Source: Rosa chinensis
Taxonomy: Eukaryota; Streptophyta; Magnoliopsida; Rosales; Rosaceae
Direction of reading: 5' to 3'
DNA length: 64,000 bases
Assembly (NCBI RefSeq): GCF_002994745.2
Contig: NC_037089.1
Location: 18,272,641-18,336,640 of the forward strand
Of the stretch, positions 56,101-64,000 are shown piece after piece (within the stretch, counting starts at the first letter, position 1; each line of letters opens with the position of its first letter). The translations under genes and the position numbers were made by a program. The notes below the pieces were generated by a model. The model was not told where the DNA came from. It did no database searches and was given only the letters and a program-made list of their open reading frames with translations.

Positions 56101-57368
56101 AGGCAAAGTTAAAAAGCCTTGCCAAAGCAAATGATGACCTCAATGCAGAGATCAGGGATCTCTTAGACAAGCTAAAGCTTGCTAACGAGAAGACTAAAAG
56201 TCTTGAGAATGAAAAGAAGACATGGGCATAGGAAAAGAGAGCTGACAAGAACCTCATCAGGGCTCTCTACATTAGGCTTGGAAAGGAAAAAGGAGAGAGT
56301 CAACCACCACGAAGTCCGGTTCAAATGGTTTAACTTCCGTCCCAACAACAAAAAATGCCCCAAGATGAAGTTGAGGAAGAAATTCCAAACTATGGAGCAA
56401 GTATGGGAGACGAACCAGATAGTGCAGCAAATATGGGACATACGACAGAGACGGTGGTAGCAGCATCTCATGACTCTATGCGTCTATCTGAACAAGAAGA
56501 AGCAAGCCGAGTACAAGCTCAACAACCAAAATGTACAAAAGTGCAAGCAGAAGGTGGCAATGAAGAAGAGGAAGAAGATCTCGATAACACTGTTAGGATT
56601 ATTGTAGAAAAAGAAGAGAAGGAAGCAAAAGAAAAGGAAAAAGAGAAAAAGAAGAATGTACAACCAAAATAGAAGAAAACCATCGAGATCCATTAGATAG
56701 AAAAGAATGTCAAAATGTACAAGAGGGCTGCCAAGAAGCCTCAAGAATAGGAATGGGAATACAACACTCCTGAAGAAGCAAATGCAGTGATGTTGAAGAA
56801 AGTAGCACCTAAGAGAACTAGGATGGTGGACAACAAGATAACAATCAAGGGTGTCAACTGCGAGAAGTCAACTTCGAGAACACTAAGGTCTGAAGTGGCA
56901 AAGCACTTTGAAGAGTTCTTCAAAGTTGCAGAGAAAGACACGTAAGTGCATAACCTGATTTCATTTAGTAGAAAAATTCAATTTCTGGTTTACAAACTAA
57001 TAAGAATCAAATTTTTCTGTTTGCACATATCAGAATATCAGACCAGCAGCTATCTATAATGTCCAGATCACCAAGCATGACCTCAGAGTAATAATCCAAG
57101 AGGGGGATATCAAAGCTAATGTAAGTTTTTCAGTTCTATGGTCCATTGAATGTGTTATTGGGGGGGGGGGGGCAATAATATGGTTATTGGGGGGCAATAA
57201 ACTATAATGTTGTTCACTTATATAGTTCTAATCGAAAATCAAATGACACAATTGCAGGTGACTACCATATACATTGGGATGTTGAAGGCTGATGTTGAAA
57301 AGCAAAATGCTCAAGTGGAATTTCTCACTGTAGATGCAGCGGTAAGTAATTGAAACAAAAAAAATGGA

Positions 57369-58340
57369 GTTTTTTTTTTTTAATCGAAGAAAATGAAGTT
57401 TGTATTAGATGTGTCAAATGATACACCACAATACAAGAGGTACAAAAGACCCCAGCAAATAAAGAGGCACAACAGACCCCAGCAAATAGAGGCACGTAGG
57501 CCCAGCAAATAAGGCACGTAGGCCCAGCAAAACATAATTAAAGCCTCTAATAGGCTTGGCCCAAATACAATTTGAAAGCCCAAACTTGAAAATGAAAAAC
57601 CCTAGTACACATGCTAGTAGCCACTAAGGGAAAAGCAGCTCCATCCCAAAAATACCACCGCCGCCACCTCCCTGTCCAAGCTTGAAGAGTATTAGCCACC
57701 AAAGCACCATCTTGCTTCCTTCTACACCGGTTGGGACACAACACACAGGGCTCACATATGCCCAAGAAACACCAAGTAACCTAGCAGAGTGTGATTGCGA
57801 AAATCCATCCACTCGCTGTTTGGGAGCGAAAATACACCAACGGGTGTAAGTTCGTTTAAAGGTGGTGGAGAACGAACCAAATCCGGAAGCACTAGCAACA
57901 AATGCCATCCAAAGAGGACATGGACAATTTCGAGGGTAGATCTGGACTAGAGGAGTAGACAATCGATGACAAAAGGCCATACTTGGGTTGTAGGGATGGA
58001 GAATGTAAGGGTTGCAGATGGGGTGAAAGGTGTGAAGATGAGAGCTGTTCTCATTAACATAAAGCCAATAAGAGCATAAAGGTGTGGAGAGGTTGAGAAA
58101 TGGTAGATGGGTGAAGTAGGTGGAGAAGAGAGAGGAACCAGAAGGTGATTGAAGGGGTGGACAGGATGGACAGGGTGGACAAGAGTGTGCTCCCCCACTC
58201 TCAAGCCGGAGATCCGGATCCGGTTGGAGCTAGATCTCGGCAAGAGAGAAGGGGGAGGAGGGTTTCAGATCTACTTTCTGTTACTAGGTTCTAGAGAGAA
58301 GGCAGAGCGTCGACTTCGACTAATTGAATATCTACAAGTT
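57369..58340 (-). mobile_element. LINE 3' fragment inserted in the ULP-like gene
   Basis: Read on the minus strand it ends tttgtattgtggtgtatcat ... cttcgattaaaaaaaaaaaa, a plant LINE tail with poly(A) at 57369-57382. The body is GC-richer than its surroundings and its frames match nothing clear. It interrupts an intron after the exon ending EFLTVDAA. Confidence 0.6.
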
Positions 58341-58597
58341 AGTTTTGTGTTTATTTAAGAACAGTAATCTGTTGTTGATTGAAAATTGAGTGTTTTTTTT
58401 TGTGGTCTATTGGGGGTGCGACAGATTATTGCCCCCCAATAATTTCATAACTGTGGTTCATTAATCATTGGAATTAGGGATTTGAAAAGTCGTCTGCTGT
58501 TTTGACTTTATTAAAGATCAGTAATCGTTGTTGATTGAAGATGAAGTGTTGTTGACTTTACTGGGGGGCAGCAGACTGTCTATTGCCCCCCAGTAAT

Positions 58598-58937
58598 TTT
58601 TTTTTTTTTTTTTAACAATAAGGGATCAGGCGATATTAGTTCCTCGGAGACAGACAATGTAGGGAACAAGTCCCTCCCTCAATCCCTAAGGAGAAGGGTC
58701 TGCCACACTCTGGGAACCCACCTCCCATCCCCCTATTTTTATTAGATGAAAAGAAGCAAATACAAAATAGTTGGGGAGATCAAACCAAAACCCAACCTGA
58801 AATAAACAAGGAAGAGGCAAACCCTCTTGCCATAAACAAGCAAAGGAAGAAAAAAAACAAATGAAAAAACAAAAGTACAAATACAAAAGAAACCATCAAC
58901 AAAACCTATAATAAAACATAGAAGACTGATCTCACCC
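58598..58937 (-). mobile_element. Second LINE-type 3' fragment
   Basis: On the minus strand it ends ccttattgtta followed by a poly(A) run (58598-58615). It is inserted next to a hairpin motif (tattgccccccagtaa). It is about 340 bp, without coding content. Confidence 0.5.
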
Positions 58938-60698
58938 ATAATGACTTTATTGGAGGTCAGTAATAGATTATTTACCCCACAGTTTTCAGTTTTAATTTGA
59001 ATTAACTTGGTTGTGTTGTCTATACAGTACTATGCAATATCTCAGGAAGAGAAGCTGGAAAAAGGAGAGAACACTAAACCATATGAATGTGGTATAGAAA
59101 CATTGTTGATTGAACCGTTGTGGTCTGATTTCGGTTTGAAAAAGGTGCTAATACCTATCCACCACAGTTCTAGCAACCATTACACCTTGCTGGTAATTGA
59201 CAATGAAAAAGATGCTTCATTCACATGAATTCATTATGGACAGCAAGGGATGAATTCACCGATAAGAAAAGTACCACGTAAATGCTCAGAGAGTGGTATG
59301 TAATCATTTCACAACACTTGGTTTTTTCATACTATTTTGGATGATTTTCAAGAACTAAACTTTTATTTCTGCAAAAAACAGGTGAAGCACATAAGGAAGT
59401 TTATACATGTAGTCAAATTGACCAAGATAAGATTTCCAGATGATAGCCAAGATCCAGAGGTCACAAGAGAGAAATGCAAAGGATAGGACGACAAAGAGAA
59501 CCTAATTCTAGTAGAAGAAGAAATGACCCAGGAGGAAAAATACACCAGGAACTAGATTTTGCATAACAATATCAGGGAGAAAGACTACGAACTTCAGGAA
59601 GATTTTGATTGCCCGTAGAAGAACACATCATCATAAGTACCTCAAACCAAATTGTTTGATGTTGTAGTTATGAAAGATGTTGTGGTTGACTAGATTTCTA
59701 AAGCTGCAAAACAAACTGTCTATCTATTGCCCCCCAATAAAGTTAACATGAATTCATTTACTACTTTACAGTGCTGATTGGGGACCTTTTATGCTTCATG
59801 GAGAGCATAATAAAAGGGGAGGAACCACGCAAGGAAGCTGGGGACAGGATGAGGAAAAGAATTCTATAGAGAATCATGAATCTTGATGGAGCTTGGAGAA
59901 GTGAAGACTGTAAAGTAGGATCTTTACTTTGAAAGTAGGAATTTAACTTTGGGATTCCAAAAGTAGGGATTGCAGATTCTCATATGGAACTGATTTGCCA
60001 ATTACAATGAAATGACATGATTTGGATGATATGATATACTTCTGTTCCTTCAAATTATTACATGTCGTTTCACAAAGTTGCTTATAGATTCAAGTCCCGC
60101 AAATAATCATCTTTATTAGGGGTCATAAAAAGTTTATTGCCCCCAATAATTTTTTCTACAAATGATTAGAAGTAACTTATTTGGTTTTAAATTTGTTTAC
60201 AAATGAACAGGTATTCTAATTCAATACATGGAGAACTCGGGTTGTCAAATAATCAGGTTTATTGGGGGGTCATAAAAACTTTATTACCTCCCAATAATTT
60301 TTCAAAAGATGGTCAGAAGTTACTTAGTTGGGTTTTAAATTAGTTTGCAGAAGTACAGGTATTCAAAATCAATACTTGGTGAACTTAAGTCCCCCAAATA
60401 ATCAAGTTTATTGAGGGGCAATAATCTGCCTATTGCCCCCCAATAAACCTCTTATAAGCGGTCACTGGAAACTCAATCATATTCAAAATTTAATCCATTT
60501 CTTAAAAAGCGACAGAAAATCAAAATAAAAGTTAATATCAATCATCCTCAAGAGAAAAATGTTATAATGGGCTTGAACATAAACAATTATTGTCCTCCAA
60601 TAAACCTATTACTGCCCCCCCTCCAAAAAAAAAACTGTAAAACCTAACAATCCTTTTCAGAAACATGTACTACTGTTGAACAAGAGGTTTTGTACAGC

Positions 60699-61530
60699 TC
60701 ACTTGTTATGACTGCCCATTTTTCCACAACGGCCACATCGAATTAGCTTCTTTTCAACCTCTCCATTAGACTTGAACCGCTTCACCCTAGGCCTCCCGGG
60801 TGGCCTCTTTGCAAAAGGAGGTAATATAAAGTCAATAGCAGATTCAGAAGAAGACATATCAACATTGGTTATCGGCCGAGTAGGAAAACTATAGCTCTTC
60901 TTGTACATATCAACATGAAAGTACTTATCAATATAATCATATACATTTTCAGAGGCAGCTTGTATTGCGGCAAGGCCATGAGGACAGGGAAAGCAATTGG
61001 TTTGCTTTTTCGCACATAAACATGAATGATTGGAAATGTTAACTACATAAGAAAATTCAAATCGAACCTCATAAACACCAGGGCTAGAGTAATGGACACT
61101 GAAACGACGGGATTTGTGCATCTCCTCCTTCAACCTATCTTCCATTTTGGGAGTTAAATTTGTGGTCCAACGTTGTGCCTCATCTCTCCTCTCACCCATC
61201 TACTCCATTTGTTTAATTCTGGTCTGATCCAACATACAATATACCGACATCAAACGCTCAAGCGCAATCCAAGAATTAAATGATTCAGCAATCCCATTAG
61301 CCATAATTCCATAACGGTAGCTAGTATAAAATGCACGGCACCAATTTTTCACAAGAATTTCACTAAGAAAATTGTCAATAATCTCAGCACACGGCCCCCC
61401 CCTCTTCTCTAAGCAATCGCAAATTGAATCGATATTCCTTCTTAGTAGAGGAATATGCAAGCTTAAAATAGAATTATCTTTAACCCTATCAAATATTTGC
61501 TCTAGTTGGGATTTCTAGGTTACTGATGGA
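60699..61530 (-). pseudogene. mudrA-like MULE transposase, C-terminal part
   Basis: The minus strand reads KSQLEQIFDRVKDN from near 61530, then NFLSEILVKNWCRAFYTSYR, NGIAESFNSWIALERLM, a TAG at 61200-61202 (probably from TGG), MGERRDEAQRWTTNLTPK, and a SWIM zinc finger (CLCAKKQTNCFPCPHGLAAI). A C-terminal zinc knuckle (CGRCGKMGSHNK) lacks its last Cys because of a stop. The catalytic N-terminal part is missing: sequence ends at an intron-like border followed by a local duplication. Confidence 0.85.
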
Positions 61531-61641
61531 AAAGTAAATCCCCCCTCTTCTTAACCCCTTCTATCAAAACAGAATTATCTTTAACCCTATCAAATATTTG
61601 CTCTAGTTGGGATTTCTAGGTTACTGATGGAAAAGTAAATC
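61471..61641. repeat. Direct repeat at the truncated transposase end
   Basis: A 70-bp segment (61471-61540) recurs at 61572-61641 with no difference that I can see, separated by 31 bp. It may mark the rearrangement that truncated the transposase. Confidence 0.9.
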
Positions 61642-62677
61642 GAACCAGCTGTTTTGGTTTGGACATAATTTTTTTTCTTAAAATCGCTCAAACAAAACCA
61701 GTTACAACACTACAACATAAAATCCGACAGGAATTTGTTTGTCTTAAAATAAAGAAAGCTCTAGCCGTACACATGAACCTTTTTAATTAGGTCGAGCCAG
61801 TCATAGCAGTACTGTTATATATTTTGGTGAAATAATGTAAAACTTAATATGATTAACCAAGTTAGTTTCATAAATTTTTCTTTTATCATGGTCATCGTAC
61901 GTTGAATAAATAGCCTATTGGTACGGTTTGTCAGGAGAAAGAAAACTGGACCAGCTTGACGTCCTATATATATATATATAGTGGTTCGATGGTGGAGAAC
62001 CGAACGAGACAAGTCGCAAGCTTCAAGGCTCGTTTTGCGGTCATTGATGATTAATTTAAGAATAGTCGGTCTGGTATGGTTGTAACGTCGTGTCTAAGAA
62101 ATTAATTAGTATTGGTCCGGCACTGAACGGTAGATGAATTTCAATTAGGTCAAGTTTGGTCTGAAAAATGGGTTGGCATTACATTATGTGTTGGGGTCAG
62201 TAACTTTTGGGTTTGACAGTAGACTTTAGATTTGGGTCTGTAATTTTTGGTTTGAGGTCAATAATTTTCGGGTCAGAGTAAGAAGATTTCAAATGTTGTG
62301 ACGACTTGTCAAAAGGTGTGACATTTTCACAAATAACTTCTGGCTGCTCCACTAACTTTTTTTTTCTCTATGTTTAAGAATGGGATCTCTCTTAATAACT
62401 TATTACGATGATGATTGTAGACAACAAAATTGCTCAGAATTTGTTTTAGTAAATGCAAATAATATGGACGTCAAAACATCTATCTGCTCTTCAGTTCGGG
62501 CCAAAAAAAGAGAAAAAGATAAAGAAACATATGCTAACATAAACTTAATTAAGAGAAATGAGAGATATCAATGTGAAAATTGTTCATGTTTCAAGAGATG
62601 ATTCAACAATTGTTCAACGTAGAATATAGATATATACAGAGAAAAATTAATATTAATGCTACAGGCTGTTAGACGAC
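61642..62677. other. Intergenic, no recognisable gene
   Basis: AT-rich sequence with a (TA)n run near 61967-61980 and short repeated phrases (gggtctgtaatttttggttt). It contains the 3' flank of the b561 gene. No coding signal. Confidence 0.55.
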
Positions 62678-63815
62678 TCAAACAGTTTCATCCGCCCTTT
62701 GTTCCAGTTGTGTCTTCGCAGCATGAGTCCTCTTGTTGTTCCAGTGGGTGAACGCTGCCCCTACTACACCGAGAAACACCAATGCAGCGAGAATCCCCAT
62801 GTAGGCATACCTCCACGACTTTGGCGGTTCCAATATATCAAACCTTACTATGCCAAGTACAATTGCAGTGTAACCAAGGGCATAGTGGAACAAATTCCAG
62901 AACCGCCTATACTTGTGATCCGGTTTAGGCCGCAAAAGGAACCCAGCTAGCACCTGGACTATGGCAAGACTCATCAGCGTGATGCCTATGCATTTGTGAC
63001 CCTTGTATTCGATCCTTGAAGACTTGTGACCCAACACAAGTCCGGTGACCGAACCAACAATTCCACCAAGAGAACCCAAGATTTGGCAAGAAACGTGAAC
63101 ACAGAACCATGCTGGACCAAACCCTTTGAAATTCCGAGCCACGATAGCTCCGATTGGCATGACTATACCCCAACTAATGGTGTTCATTATCCCATGGGCG
63201 ATTTTCATGGTGGATACCGAAGAGTGATGTGTACCGGTTGCTTCGACTTTGCCTGAAAGAAAATCCAAGGTGCCATAGGATTTAAGGTTAGGGCCTGAAA
63301 TCGAGTGCATACCTAGTGTGTTACCATGCAGAGGTCCTTGTTGCCATAATTGATTCACAGTTGTAACATTGTTTGGGAGCCCTAGGGTGGCAAAGATAAG
63401 TCACTTTTCGTAAACCGCGAACTTGGTGTAGATAGGAAAGGAGAGGTTCCCTTGCTCCAAGTGAGTGTCGTAGCTTTTTATAGGCGATGAATAAACAGCC
63501 ATGGTTCCATCGCTTCTTTAAAAAAGCAACCTAAGGCTTGTGAACCCACCATACCCTTGGAACTAGGGTTTATCGCCCACGCCGCCCATCTTGAATCACC
63601 AATTAGGGTTTCTCTGAATGCAAGGTCTACTGTGTTCAGTTTGATGGGAAATGATTCCAGTAAATAGTGGAGTTTAGGACTGGTAGATCATTACATGCTG
63701 CAAAGGTTTTGTGGTTAGGGAACTGTTGGGTTGAGCAAGGTTGTGCGGTTAGGGTTGAGAGTGAAGAAGTGAATAAGAGTGAAACAAAGAAGAGTGAATG
63801 AACAATCTTAGCCAT
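62678..63815 (-). pseudogene. DOMON and cytochrome b561 domain gene, disrupted
   Basis: The ATG at 63813-63815 opens a signal peptide (MAKIVHSLFFVSLLFTSSLS) and the start of a DOMON domain (CSTQQFPNHKTFAACNDLP). The frame breaks at a TGA (63636-63638), resumes as VDLAFRETLIGDSRWAAWAI, shifts again near 63520, resumes as DGTMAVYSSPIKSYDTHLEQ, and hits a TGA (63401-63403) before LIFATLGLPNN. The b561 part (63358-62678) is intact: five hydrophobic helices with the conserved histidines in KIAHGIMN, CVHVSCQ, GHKCIG and NLFHYALGY. Related plant proteins are plasma-membrane ascorbate-linked electron carriers. Three lesions make it a pseudogene unless they are sequence errors. Confidence 0.85.
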
Positions 63816-63964
63816 GGTGCAAAAAGAAGGAAGAAATAAGCAGCCTTCGTGTTCAAGTTTTTGAGAATAGTATCTGTTAATGAAGGGAGTGATCAAGCAG
63901 AGATGGAGAAGAAAGAAGTGAGATAAGCCTCCTGTTTTGTGAATCAGGAAAGTAGCAATAGGCC

Positions 63965-63976
63965 CTTTAAATATAG
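63965..63976 (-). promoter_or_regulatory. Probable TATA box of the b561 gene
   Basis: The minus strand reads CTATATTTAAAG about 150 bp before the ATG. Confidence 0.5.
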
Positions 63977-64000
63977 GTTTCTTTTACCAAACCAATACGG

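Larger units (their letters stand above)
54200..59932 (+). pseudogene. ULP1-like (C48 peptidase) gene of the MULE, multi-exon, dead
   Basis: The start is the ATG at 54200 (MARPRFNLLSDSKDE), followed by an acidic/basic low-complexity stretch with several stops. A DUF1985-like region follows (ILRHFD-type RHFDRKDNKLKFGD, then FGDVMREITVEDYHCL near 54900, GCLLLIYYWFLEKTKAKNW around 55310-55365 and TPRFVRWSIKEIFNLEQLYK around 55385-55445). A long coiled coil runs at about 55985-56230. The protease part reads KKVLIPIHHSSSNHYTLLVI (59140-59205, catalytic His in NHYTL), a TGA, then IHYGQQGMNSPIRK where the Asp is expected. The last exon reads SADWGPFML, with TGG (59779-59781) where the family has the catalytic Cys, then RMRKRIL*RIMNLDGAWRSE. 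Many stops and two LINE insertions confirm it is a pseudogene. Confidence 0.78.
53640..60640. repeat. Dispersed TATTGCCCCCCAATA hairpin motif and its host unit
   Basis: About 25 copies by eye of TATTGCCCCCCAATA or its reverse TATTGGGGGGCAATA, often paired head to head a few bases apart (for example 53902-53935, 58560-58595, 60408-60445). At 53640-54120, 55790-55920 and 58340-58600 they sit in a longer unit of about 160 bp (gttgattgaaaatggagtgt then ttttttgtggtctattgggg). All lie in introns or spacer, none in coding exons. Confidence 0.9.
53120..61641. mobile_element. Decayed Kaonashi-type MULE region (ULP-like gene plus mudrA-like transposase)
   Basis: A ULP1-like protease gene on the plus strand and a mudrA-like transposase on the minus strand converge around 59930-60660, and the same hairpin motif fills their non-coding parts. 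MULEs that carry ULP-like genes are known in plants as Kaonashi elements; many lack terminal inverted repeats. I could not find terminal repeats or a target duplication, so both boundaries are approximate and two separate elements cannot be excluded. Confidence 0.65.

Noticed and set aside
54387..56941. Minus-strand frames of up to 119 codons across the ULP-like gene
   Set aside because: They are Leu/Phe/Ser-rich antisense shadows of Glu/Lys-rich coding sequence on the plus strand.

Overview
This is a repeat-choked stretch of a plant nuclear genome. Evidence: spliceosomal introns, a two-exon CYP81-type cytochrome P450, plant hAT/CACTA/MULE/Ty1-copia/Ty3-Tat elements, tRNA-derived SINEs, and captured fragments of plant genes (heat shock factor C1, ESCRT-III VPS2, cullin-3, serine hydroxymethyltransferase, replication protein A1, ribosomal protein eL37). 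A eudicot, plausibly a rosid, is likely; I cannot name the species. Only two host loci are visible: the P450 (41099-50073, minus strand, apparently intact) and a DOMON/cytochrome b561 gene (62678-63815, minus strand, broken by three lesions). Most of the rest is transposable element, and many elements have exact boundaries because both terminal repeats and target-site duplications (TSDs) can be read.

Layout. 1-9817: a decayed Ty1/copia element split at 209/5914 by a complete but non-autonomous Tat-type LTR retrotransposon (element A, 215-5908, TSD GACTC). 9818-11325: AT-rich flank with a hAT element (10151-11067) carrying the promoter and 5' coding part of an eL37 gene. 11326-37672: a 26-kb CACTA element (TSD ATA) that holds replication protein A1 exons and was invaded by (i) a second CACTA (13013-18787, TSD TCA) carrying VPS2, CUL3 and SHMT fragments plus a MULE with an HSFC1 fragment, (ii) a 15-kb Tat element in reverse orientation (element B, 20525-35535, TSD ACTTT), itself split by an apparently intact hAT transposon (26991-32344, 8-bp TSD), and (iii) a SINE. 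37676-40576: promoter-like sequence and a hAT with SINE and LINE insertions. 41099-50073: the P450, whose single intron has grown to 7.45 kb through a MITE containing a hAT that contains two MULEs, plus a separate hAT derivative and a local duplication. 50338-52193: another hAT remnant. About 53120-61640: a decayed MULE region of the Kaonashi type, with a dead ULP1-like protease gene convergent with a truncated mudrA-like transposase, full of a short hairpin motif. 62678-63815: the b561 pseudogene.

The most unusual system is shared by elements A and B: both carry, antisense to gag/pol, an intron-containing gene for a protein with a 'putative gypsy type transposon' type domain and (in B) a long coiled coil. 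In both, an array of homologous 61-bp tandem repeats sits upstream of that antisense gene, between it and the 3' LTR. Element A has lost all of pol but kept gag, the antisense gene's 5' half and the array; the deletion joins gag directly to the antisense gene's second exon. This conserved antisense-gene-plus-array module is the best candidate for an under-described biological system here.
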